Of a DNA stretch of 64,000 bases, positions 25,655 through 36,984 are shown piece by piece. The first letter of the stretch is position 1; each line of letters begins with the position of its first letter. This DNA comes from Epinephelus fuscoguttatus (Eukaryota; Chordata; Actinopteri; Perciformes; Serranidae): the NCBI RefSeq assembly GCF_011397635.1, contig NC_064753.1, positions 26,126,322 to 26,190,321 of the forward strand, in the 5' to 3' direction. A program made the position numbers and the translations under genes. The notes under the pieces were generated by a model. The model searched no databases. It was not told the DNA's origin and worked only from the letters and a program-made list of their open reading frames with translations.

Positions 25655-26920
25655 CACTGCCTGGGCAAAAAAAAAGTCGCCACCTGGATTTAACTAAGCA
25701 AATAGGTACGAGCCTCCTATTGGATAATTACTGCATGGGCGATTATCTTTCAGCTGGCAACAAGTTATTTAACCCCAACTGGTGCAATGAGTTGCTTCTC
25801 ATTTCCTAAACAACCATGTCGAAAAACACATCCCGTGGTCGTGGAAAAGATGTTAGTCTGTTTGAGAAGGGTCAAATCATTGGCATGCATCAAGCAGAGA
25901 AAACATCTAAGGAGATTGCAGAAACTACTAAAATTGGGTTAAGAACTGTCCAACGCATTATTAAAAACTGGAAGGATAGTGGGGACCCATCGTCTTCAAG
26001 GAAGAAATGTGGCCGGAAAAAAATCCTCAATGATCGTGATTGGCGATCACTTAAACGTTTGGTGAGATCAAATCGAAGAAAAACAACAGTAGAACTCAGG
26101 GCTATGTTTAATAGTGAAAGTAAGAGCATTTCCACATGCACAATGCGAAGGGAACTCAAGGGATTGGGACTGAACAGCTGTGTAGCCTTAAGAAAACCAC
26201 TAATCAGTGAGGCTAACCGGAAAAAAAGGCTTCAATTTGCTAGGGAGCATAAAGATTGGACTCTGGAGCAATGGAAGAAGGTCATGTGGTCTGATGAGTC
26301 CAGATTTACCCTGTTCCAGAGTGATGGGCGCATCAGGGTAAGAAGAGAGGCAGATGAAGTGATGCACCCATCATGCCTAGTGCCTACTGTACAAGCCTGT
26401 GGGGCAGTGTTATGATCTGGGGTTGCTGCAGTTGGTCAGGTCTAGGTTCAGCAACAGTATGTGCTCAAAGAATGAGGTCAGCTGACTACCTGAATATACT
26501 GAATGACCAGGTTATTCCATCAATGGATTTTTTCTTCCCTGATGGCACGGGCATATTCCAAGATGACAATGCCAGGATTCATCGGGCTCAAATTGTGAAA
26601 GACTGGTTCAGGGAGCATGAGACATCATTTTCACACATGGATTGGCCACCACAGAGTCCAGACCTTAACCCCATTGAGAATCTTTGGGATGTGCTGGAGA
26701 AGGCCTTGCGCAGCGGTCAGACTCTACCATCATCAATGCAAGATCTTGGTGAAAAATTAATGCAACACTGGATGGAAATAAATCTTGTGACATTGCAGAA
26801 GCTTATCGAAACAATGCCAAAGCGAATGCGTGCCGTAATCAAAGCTAAAGGCGGTCCAACGAAATATTAGAGTGTATGACCTTTTTTTTTGGTGGTGACT
26901 TTTTTTTTGGCCAGGCATTG
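25655..26920 (+). mobile_element. Tc1/mariner-like transposon
   Basis: 1266 bp between TA dinucleotides. The inverted ends are CACTGCCTGGGCAAAAAAAA and, read inward from the right, CAATGCCTGGCCAAAAAAAA. It contains one transposase gene. Sister copies B (about 41031) and C (about 61502) carry the uninterrupted site gacagacatataaagctac, whereas copy A reads gacagacata-element-taaacctac. This shows a TA insertion after the copies had separated. Confidence 0.95.
25816..26870 (+). pseudogene. Tc1-like transposase, frameshifted
   Basis: Two overlapping ORFs (25816-26415 and 26373-26870) form one DDE transposase of about 350 residues. The N-terminal paired-type helix-turn-helix includes KEIAETTKIGLRTVQRIIK. 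The catalytic motifs are WSDESRF (first Asp), [11 protein letters not shown] (second Asp) and [12 protein letters not shown] (Glu). A one-base loss in a G-run near 26400 breaks the frame between [11 protein letters not shown] and SVMIWGC. With this break the copy is inactive, but otherwise the gene is nearly intact, so the insertion is fairly young. Confidence 0.93.
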
Positions 26921-27940
26921 TATAAACCTACTGAAATCTAAATTCTCAAAAAGGTCAATACTAAATCCCTTTATCCCTGGCTGGTCGAATTAATTTGGAT
27001 AAATGTATATTCTAATTTTAAGCTATTCTAACCTAAATTTACCATCCTATTTACATTCACATCTTCATCCTTTTATGTTATAGTCCTCCCCATCTCTTTA
27101 TAACTATTGTTCAATATTTCTAAAATGTTATAAGGGACACTTCAGGTGCTCTTTGTTCTGGTTGCATCAACAGCACTGTTTGGAGTAATACCAGATATAG
27201 GGGTCTTGTCAAAAGTTAAAGCAGACTTTGTGGCTTCACTAGAAGCCATCCTCTCCTCATCCCAGGGGTTTGGATCAGAGATGTCCTTCATTTTAGTAGA
27301 TGAAATTAAATAATTGTTGGTTATTTTTTTTTTATTATTTTCCCTTTAATCTTTGAGGGGGTGAGATTTTTTTTTGGCACCATTGCAAATTCTCCCTCTG
27401 CAAATGCACAAGTGTCTAACTTATGTATTCATAACTAATATTAAATGAAGTTTTTATTGTTTTCTCTGCTAGAATGGTTCATTTTGTGATCTATACAATG
27501 TGGATCATAGACATGCCACTTCTCAACCTCATAAATGAGTCTCTCTTCATCGATGTTGACTGCTGAAACATTGAGGACTTAAGGGTTGATGAATGAAAAT
27601 AGGTTGAAGGTGGAGCCTGTTCACTGACACATGGAGCAGGTTGGGACATCTTCATTGGGAAAACTGAAACAACTTAATGTTTGCTTTTTTTCCCCAAACT
27701 GAGTCATCTCAGCGCAGGTGTGACATCATCTTGTTTTTGTTAATTTATTCATTTATAAATGCTCACATGGGGAGTTACACTTCCTGGAAAACTGTGACCT
27801 CATACTCCATCACTAGGTGTGAGTAAGAGGTTAATCCAGTAAACCAATTATTTATTCTTCAACAATATTGGTTTTATGTCAATTTCATCAAATCAAACCT
27901 GTTTCTCTATAACTGATATCCAACTGGTTTACATTTAAAG

Positions 27941-30900
27941 CTAAACTAATCTATATTTTTCATTAAAAGTGAATTGCTGGTAATTAGGGCCGCACTGCCC
28001 ACTTCTTTTAAGCTCCACACGCCCGTTCAAGGTGAGTTTTCCATTTCAAATTTGTATGATCTCACTTGAGTAATTTCATTGGTTTCCATATTTTCCTTGA
28101 TCCACAGATGACTCCATCCAAGAGTCTGACATGCTGATTAAAATTTTCTATTAAAAGTATATATTAAATATATATTTAATTCCTCTTTGTAATATAGCCT
28201 GTACATGATGCCTCACCTTGACCTTGGCGACTGAACTCCCTTCTCTCTTCTCTTCGACTTGGCCTTAATTTTTTTCAGAGGAAGTAAAAACAAGAAAACA
28301 TTCAGTAACAGGTAATGAGATTTCAGTTTCTGTTAGCACTGTTTATTGAGTTAGCATAGCTGCTCGCTGCTGGCTCAGCCAACATCATGTTGAGAACTGT
28401 GTGCAGACAATCCTGGCTCAGACTTAAAATTGTATGATGCTTTGAATGTTACATATGGCTCCTTTAAGCAATAAACCAAAAAACTGTAACAGTGACAGAT
28501 ATTCAAAATGTGTTAAATTTACAAAAAGAAATACCATTTCTACACATGGCCTTTAATATCTTCTCCAACGACTTCGTCTGGATGCCGTCTGCTGTGTCTG
28601 TTGATATGAAGACATTAAACTGTGACACAGAGGTGACGATATGGTCACATTATTTATTATTATTTATTTGCATCATACAATAATGTGTACTGTGGTCAAA
28701 TGTGTTGTGTAATAAGGTCGAATTACCACAGTCACATATCTAGAAAAGAATAATGTGTAATGTTAAATATTTATTTAGAGATAAAATAAAAACAACTCAG
28801 CACACCTTCTGCGTCCATGTCCTCTGAAAGCTCCTCTGCTGTGTCAGTGCAGTGGCATCGTGTTGCATCTGGTTCATATGTTGAGGCAAAAAAGGAACAG
28901 TTATAGTTGAGCATAAAAAATAACTGGTATTATTCCTGCATTAGTCTCGCCACCAGACAATCAGAGATCTCCGCCTTCTGATCTTTAGTTAAGCAAAGCG
29001 TCTAAAGACTGACTTGTGAGTCTATTCCTGCATTGCTGGGGAAAAAATAATCACACAGTCATATCAATGAAAGCCATTGCCACAGGCCATCACAGTGACT
29101 CCTGAGGCTGTGATCTGCAAGAACCTAGTGATACAATAAGTATCATGATACAGGAGTTAAGATAAAATACATTGCGATATATTGTGGTAATGAAAGCAAG
29201 GCACTATATTGTAATCATTTTATCTCATTTTAGGAAAACTGTCATTGCATAAATAACATAAAATTGTATGCATTACAAGTTTACCTTTTTTATGCAGTCA
29301 GAACAGTGGGATCTGCTTTTGTATTTATCACAGTCACTTACATTCAACATCATAGCACTATTTTTTGTGCAAACTGAGCAAAGAAATTAACATTTGACTA
29401 TATCAGTAAAAAATGAAAATAATATATGGGCTTGCAGGATTGTTTAGTTAAAGAAATTTAAAAAAAATGCAAGATTTAAAAATCAGTGCAGTGTTTTGGA
29501 GAATCAGCAAAGTATTATAAAACATAATATTGCAATACTCAAGTGTATCAATATTTTCTTACACCCCTAGTCACTACAGTTACATTCAACTCAACAATTA
29601 TAGGATGGTCTTAAGAGGTCTCCTAGCCCCTCCTGACAATCTGAGGAGAAATCTGGTCTGGGACCTTGGTCATTAATGATGTTCAGCCCAGATTATCTAA
29701 TAAAATGATAGGTTTACAGATCCATTCCTAAATCTCACCTCCATCTTGCTGAAGAATAAACAACCAGTGTTGACCCTTTTGTCATCTGGACTCATTTAGC
29801 CTTCTGCTTTTGTTTTTTCTCGCTCCAAAGCATTGTTAACATTACAGCAAGTTGTCGCACCACATTAGTCTCTATTTTGTTTGCATCTGCTTCCTCATGA
29901 GATCATGTGAGGCAGTGCATTTATGCTCCCTCTGGAAGGATGATGTTAATAATATCCTGCAGTGTGCTGAGCCATTATTTCCAAATCTTGTAGTGAGTGC
30001 ATGTTTGGGACTAGAGAGAACATCTGTGAAGTTTTTCCTTGTGTCACTTCAAAATCAGTTAGGATTTTAAAACTCCTGTAGACTGAGCCTGACTTTAGAA
30101 AATGTGCTCCACTATAATCATGAAAAGTCCAACTGAATGTCACACCCCTAACAATATACAGATACACATACAGACTCTATGACAAAATGCAATAAAGCTG
30201 TTCTAAATGTTTGCAGTGGCCCAGCAGCATACAAGGTCTCACATGTATGCCTGTATTGATTTTTAGTTTTTGATTTAACCCACTTTGCATCAAGTCAAAA
30301 GACACACACAAACATGAGACACTGTTCACTTACATATTTTGAATGAAATCTGCTTAGCATCTTTCAAAATGGCTTCCAATTGGTTCCTTCCATAAAAGGA
30401 TGGCTTCTTGAGCGTGAGGCCGTTGGGCAGTCCAGCAACTTTTATGTTCAAGCTTTGATTCATCAAGGACTGATAGGGGAGCCTCCCAATACCTCCAGCC
30501 TCCTCTGAAAGACATGGGCACACACATGCATGTAAAGAACTGACTTTCCCCTCCTGTTGATATCCAGTGCACAGGCCGTAGACCTGTCATTTTGTTAAAG
30601 TGTCATAATCTTATGGTCGTTGGACACATGAGATGAATCATTTATTAGTTTGACAGTAAGGCCACTGATTCATGGAGGCGTATTAACTTATCAAGACATA
30701 AGTCTAGGCAGTTTCTTTACACTGTTATAAAAAGAAAACATGCTTACTATATTTTTGGTTGAACACATCCTGCACTTTTTTAACCAGCACATCTACTTGA
30801 TCTTTGGTTTTGCGGCTTGATCTTTGGTGTTGGCGTTGTGGCTGAGGAGCTGTTGGGGCTGAGAAGCTGGCTGCAAATTAAACAACAGGCAACAATTCAT

Positions 30901-32869
30901 TTCCTAAAACTGTATTATGTATCTTTGCACTACTACAGATGTCTGTGGATTTTAATGTAACTACAGTCACCTTTAAAGTAGAGTGCAAAGTTGTTGACTG
31001 TGTCCTTTGCTCCTTTGCTGCTCAGTTGATACACCTCTAAACCGGATTTATGGCGGTCAAATGACAAAATGGCCGTTTCCACACCCAAAGCCTCAAGTTT
31101 GGACACCTTCACAATATTTAGTCAAACAAGATGACCACAAAAATAGTAAATAAGGGATTATACACAAAATAGACAAAAACAACATTTAGACTTTCAACAC
31201 ACACACTGAAGAAACAACTCATTACAGTTCTAGGTAGTCTCTGTGAAATCAGTGATGTCACAGGTGAAAATATTATGAGAAACAGTTGCTGAGGGAGATT
31301 ATATTAACTAAACCTTAGCTGTGTTTACAGACGATATCTAATCTCATATCACAATATCAATACGATATCAATATATTGCCCAGCCCTAACTTGAACCAAC
31401 TACTTTTTTCATGTGGGGTTGATGTTGAAATTATGCACCTCTTATGCTTGTCTTCTCACGTGTAATTGCTCCTTACATACATGTGGATTACATGCTTTGA
31501 GTATGCAGATCAGTGGATGACTATAATTAAGTAAACCCTATGTGTTAAAACCCTATGTGTTTGGGATGACATAATTTGAAATTATAAAAGAATCTAAATA
31601 TAAACACTCAAACACTTGTCTGTCACAGTGCTCTGCTCACATCACAGTTTAATCATCTTTACATCTAATACTATGATGACAAATGACGCTTCTTTCCAAA
31701 CCTCAAACTTCAGCTGCTTCAGGTGCTTTTTAATTTTGAGCTCCCTCATCTCGGGGCTGAGGTCCTCTGCCAGGCCTTGTGACCTCAGTGCTGCTGCTTC
31801 TCGATAGTATTTCTGCTTCTCGTCTTCCCCTAATGTCGACCACCTGCCCTTAATATCGTTTAATGTGCCTGAGGAAAAAGGAGAGGAGGGAGAGAGAGAA
31901 AGCTTAACACTTTAGAGAACATTCACACTGGGGATGCTCGATTATGGTAAAACTAATAATCACGACTATTTTGATCAATCTCCATTTTTTTACAGGATTA
32001 CTCGCTGACTTTGGAAAACCCCATGCATTGACTGAACTTTTTACAGTGGATTTTTTTAAACACAATATATTTCAACTAAAAACACATACAAAATAACTGT
32101 AAAAATGAGATAAATACATAATATATCAATAAACACAGGACAAGAGAAGAGGGAGAAACCCTGTGCTGTTGGTGGAAGAGCCAGAGACTACCATTACTCT
32201 AAGCAGAATGCATGGGAGTGAATAACAATATCCTGAAAATCTTTCTCACGACTCCTGTAAGCCCTAATGTAAACATGGCCAGTATGTACAACAACAAACC
32301 TTTCAATATAAGACTTAAAAGCATCTGTTAAATTCTGTCTCTTACCTTTGTTTCTGAGGAGGTCCCTACAAAAAAGATTGTATGGCGACAGCTCTCGTGT
32401 GTGAAGCTTCGGCTTTGAGGGCCGCGGCTCAGAAGGAGCTTTAAAGGACCTTCTGTAGTTTCCAATCCAGTTCTGGAAGAGAAAACAAAAATATTTAAAT
32501 GGTTTTACATCAATTAAAGTGCATTTTAACAAATTTATAATCAGCAAAATGATGTAAGAATCTTTGACATGTAGCATGAGAGTCAACCTCACCTCTATGA
32601 CACAGGTTTCCAAACCAGTAGCTGATGCGGCTCTTGGTATTAAGGGTGAACCAACACGTGTCATTCCCTCCTTAAAAAACGATTTCAAAGTTTCCCTTTG
32701 CTCCGTTCGAATCTCTGTTCTCTCTTGTTGAGTGACAACAAACAAATAAAGAGCAAGTCAGTAATAAAAAAGAGGGGAGTGTGGATTTTGCGTGCCATAC
32801 CATCTTTCTCATACACACCAGGCTGATGCTTCTAGATTAGCAACTCTGAGGCTTACCTCTATGAGCCAT
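27941..32869 (-). CDS. HMG-box-like nuclear protein gene, unnamed
   Basis: Phase-consistent exons: 32869-32857 (start MAHRE), 32723-32593, 32472-32346, 31868-31702, 31106-30971, 30870-30748, 30504-30334, 28868-28806, then weaker 28263-28217 and a possible terminal exon 28012-27941 ending TAG. Total about 350 residues. Residues about 60-115, LHTRELSPYNLFCRDLLRNK then DIKGRWSTLGEDEKQKYYRE, resemble an HMG box (PxxxYNLFC, W, LxxxEKxxYxxxA) with a shortened middle. Then come a helical charged region, a stretch LGVETAILSFDRHKSGLEVY, a Gln/Pro-rich linker, and a conserved-looking AGLPNGLTLKKPSFYGRNQL. I do not recognise the full protein. The start is chosen because the in-frame ATG lies in a short exon with good splice sites; an upstream exon near 32985-33030 would be untranslated. 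Nuclear/DNA-binding role is inference. The last two exons are uncertain. Confidence 0.6.
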
Positions 32870-34512
32870 CTCCACCCTGAAACATAAAGAGAGAGAGACT
32901 TGACATATTTGAGAAAGGGTCCAGTCGCTGTATGCAGCTTGGTCCAAAACCTAATTTTGAAGTGTTCAGCCTAGACATAGTGCATTACCACAGACGTCCT
33001 GGGACTGACCGGGACACAACTGGGCATTGGAGCTGTAAAGGGAGACAAAAATAAGTCAGGTAAACAGATAGTATGAAGGCAGACCTGTACTTTAACTGAA
33101 CTTCTTTATTTTTTAAGTTTTCCAAATATACCAAACACCACTGGCTGCATTCCCTGGAAATGTGTACAAAATTATTGTCGAGACATACAATAAACATGTT
33201 TGATTTTCAGTATGTTTGCAGTCAGAGATGTCCTAAACTCCTCAAACTCAAATGCATCAGTCATTGTCTGGAATTATGGAGCAATGTCTTTTTATAGTTC
33301 CTCAGATTTTGATCAATGTAGCTATTTTAAAATCTCTTTGTGGTCCTTTAAGAGTCACCTACATTCACCTCAAACACCTATAAAGGGTATATTCATAGTA
33401 AATAATAAGCTGTTCTTGTTTCATTTTTAGTACATGTACATGCATGGTCTCATTTGACAGGTAATGCTGGGTTTTTCCCCCAACAGTCGGAATCACTGTA
33501 AGTGCTTCTGTCATTGAGTTATTTAAGTTTAAGGTAGCTTAAAGAGTAGGGATTGTTTTTAATCTTTGCCTGAAGATTTGCCTTGAAAACACAATGGGTC
33601 CATATCATGAAGCCTCACCTAGTCCAAATTCAAAGTAGATAATAATATCACAGAAAAATAAACATTTAACACATTTTCAAGGTTTTGTCCTGGTGCTTTA
33701 AAAAAAAAAGTGAGGTGAGGTGTCAATCAAAAGGTCAGGAGTTCACTTCCATCAGATGGCACACTGAAATGTGTTTTAATTATGAAATTGTTTATCATGT
33801 AAATACATATAACTTGTACTGTTAGCAAGTTAATTGTTGTACTTGATCCCATTTAAGGGTCAACCATAGATCTTTTCATTGGCCCCTTCTCGACATTGGT
33901 CATCTGTAAAATAAACATGACAGAGACGGGAATGCCTTTTTCACGGGCATACAGACAGTGTGATTTACATAGAGCACTCACCTGAGCTGAGAAAGGTGGG
34001 GATGTAAATGTCAGCAGGTAATAAATAATACATCTGCCGAATAATTAATGTGCATTGTAACTTTATATCTGGAGATCTATGAATCAAATGAGTCTATCAG
34101 TACATGTATGGGTCCATTTTGGCTGAACAGTTTAGTTTAATAGTATAAGTGTATGAAATGCTTAAATACGTGCCGAAAAGGAACACCAAAGTTTTCACCC
34201 TCAGAAATACGAGACATTAATCAAGGAAATATTGCACACTTCAGACCAATAATCAAGGAAATGCTTCTTCTACTGAGTCTGATAAAACACTAATGACTCC
34301 AAACGTTTGTACACTATAGCTTTCAGATTATTTATCACAACCAAACAAACAACAAAAGAGGATTATATTATTTTAAACATTCATTTGCTGTACAAATCAT
34401 TATAATGTCCGGTAGTTTTGGTGTCCCGCTGTGCGCGCTCCCGCGGGCTGCATGTAAATCTCGGCACAAATCGACACAACACCTGCTTTCATGCACAGCT
34501 CTGTGAGGCTCT

Positions 34513-34925
34513 GTTAGCATGTCCACATTATCTGGGCGTCCTCACAGTGTGGTGTTCAGGGTCTCTGTCTCAGCCTACCTCTCAGCCTTTGGGTCTCTAG
34601 GCAGATCCGGGTCTGGTCGCTGATCTGAGGGAGACAGAGTTCACACAGTCCAGGTTTACTTGATACAGGACGGGGAGATAAGTGTATCGCTAGCCCAAAG
34701 CGGCGGAAGTGGTCGGACTGTCTGGACCAATCATGTCTCTCCATCACTTCCTTTGTGTATTTGTAGTACTTCCTGGTCTCTCCTAATAGATTTGCTTTAG
34801 AGAAACTGTTTTTTTTTTCTTTACAGTTAAATACCACGGTGTCACTGCCTTTTCAGTAACACATTATATGCACTGATAATACAATAAAAAGTACAATCAC
34901 ACTGAATGATGTGCACTTCAGTCTG
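34513..34925 (-). promoter_or_regulatory. diverged duplicate of the znf280d promoter block
   Basis: Homologous to 22530-22985 in the same orientation, including the CCAAT box in ggaccaatcatg. It sits upstream of the HMG-like gene on the minus strand and downstream of chimeric copy B. It could therefore drive the HMG-like gene, whose 5' untranslated exon is not resolved. Promoter activity is inferred. Confidence 0.4.
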
Positions 34926-35454
34926 CAGCATATTAACAGACAGCTTTTATCCTATGCAGTCTTTTTTCATTATGACATTATTAAAGTCAATGATGTCGAT
35001 TACAGGCTAATGAGATGTGCTGTCAATTTGAGTTTAATGACTTAATCTATTAATTCATTAATCATGTAAAACTGATTCTGTTGAAAGACTGAAAATGTTA
35101 TGAAGTCTTAGATTTTGACATTTAATTCACCTCCAAAAAAAGTTTATTAAACTAATTATTAAATTTATCTATTTATTTATTTGTTGTTTATTTGACAGCG
35201 ACAAATGCATAAACCACTGATTCATATATAAAATACAAAATAAAATGCAAAGTAGATGCAATGCATACAAGTCTCTAGCCGTGGCTAATTTGCAGCCCAT
35301 GTCCTTGGTTATTAGGCTTTTAGAAATTAAACAAGAGGTGAAGGATTACTGAGATGTAGTAATACACAACAATAATACAACACAAAAAAATACAGGCAAA
35401 TACTTTGTAAAAGTGGAGACCAAAATAAGAAAAGAGACAAAAACATTTAGAAGA

Positions 35455-35728
35455 AGACATACTTTATCAATCCCTGAGGAGAAATTCAATTGTTTTCACT
35501 CTGTTGTCATATACACACAGGCCTGAAATACGCACATGCACAAACAGGACCTATACATGTATTAAATGGAGAGATATCAGAGTGAGGGGGCCGCCCATGG
35601 ACAGACACTCTGGGCAGTTGGGGGTTCAGTGCATTGCATCCTACCCCGCACGCTTGGCTCATGGGAGACGTTTCAGTTCTGAGACCTCACCACTAACTGC
35701 CACTAAATCCTACACACTGGACCTTTAA
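35455..35728. repeat. repeat fragment ending in a TTAA-type terminus
   Basis: Ends with CCTACACACTGGACCTTTAA at 35709-35728, a terminus also present at 2681-2700 and closely related to the ends of the complete TTAA element at 48714-49805. The left part (ccctgaggagaaattcaatt) looks like a different common fish retroposon tail, so this may be a composite. Confidence 0.45.
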
Positions 35729-36422
35729 ACCTCACACAAAGGCCCTTGTAAGAGACAGTACCTATAACTGTAGCTGTTTGATTATCATAGCCTATCTACT
35801 TATTTTTGCTAAAATAGGAATACTCAATCTAGAGGGTTTCCATATTGTTCTTTATTTTGATGTAATTGTTAATTTATGAATCAGCGAGATGCTTTTTGAA
35901 ACACCATACTCACTTTTCAGTTTTTATCACATTTATCTTCAGGGTTTATCTAGGCCTTATCTGCGCTCTGTGTACAGAGATCCATCATCTCAAGGATATG
36001 AAGGCTGAGCACTTCCTGACAAAAGTAAAACTCAGATAAAGCATTATGATAAAGTTCCCCATCCAAAGCAAAAAGTGACATAGTGTACATAGTCCATGTA
36101 TTTTTCCCCACCCAAGTCATGTTGTTCATACCTGATTATCAGGGGCAGGATGTACTGGATACTGGGTCAAACAAGACTGGGCTCTACAACTGTAGTTAAG
36201 TACAGTATGGCTTCAGTGAGTTACAACTTTGAGAACAGCATTGACAATATTGGTAGCACAGATCCTTGATGTCAAATGTTTTTAAATGATGTAATCTGTG
36301 ATAAGTTAATGTGTCCACTTTAACTACAATGGTCTTCAAGCATGTTTGTGACAGACAGGATCAGAAGTTACGGGTGTGAGGGCTAGAAAACATGTTGAGT
36401 TTGCCCTCCGTAATTGATGCAT

Positions 36423-36735
36423 ACAGTACACTACAGAGTGACCCAAGTTCACCTGCACTGCCTCTGACCACATCCAGGTCACATGGGTGGTGTGACTCAT
36501 AAAATCCAAAAGTAAACATGCATTTCCTCTCAGGGCTGCTGCTTTGGTCTGAACAAGGTGGAGGAGCATGGGAAAATAGAGTCCAGGTTCAACTCTGTAA
36601 TATATTAGAGATAAACTGTGAACCAACACCATTCATTTGATTGAAACAATAAATCACATGGAAATGGGTTTTAATTTAAGAATTTATTTCACTATACACT
36701 ATATTACAAACCTGTACATATGAGGTAGCATATGA
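36423..36735. repeat. block duplicated with copy B, matching copy C flank
   Basis: The sequence 36423-36592 is nearly identical to 56853-57010. The continuation 36593-36735, including the copy B poly(A) signal at 36683-36688, matches 57851-57995. In copy C the two halves are separated by an L2-like LINE fragment, which supplies another paralogous empty site here. Confidence 0.75.
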
Positions 36736-36984
36736 CCGAAAGACTGGTACCAAAGTTTTACAAAACTGATTTGTTTTATGTGGACTTGGTAAATGAGGTG
36801 ACAGGTGTTGTGAACAGGGTTCCCCAGACTGTTGTCATGTCAGAGGAGACAACACTTAGATGTGCAAATAATCTGCAATTTATCAATTTGTGCATCAGAT
36901 ATGACACATTTATGTTCGACAACAAATTGTGTGTAATTGTAACTTGTGAACTTCCCCTTATGTTTCAGGTTATTATTTTATGTT

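Noticed and set aside
25532-32869. HMG-like gene as the 5' end of chimeric copy A
   Set aside because: Attractive by position, but HMG-like exons end in phase 0 or 1 at 28217 and 28806, while the copy A exon at 25594 needs phase 2. I could not find a bridging exon.
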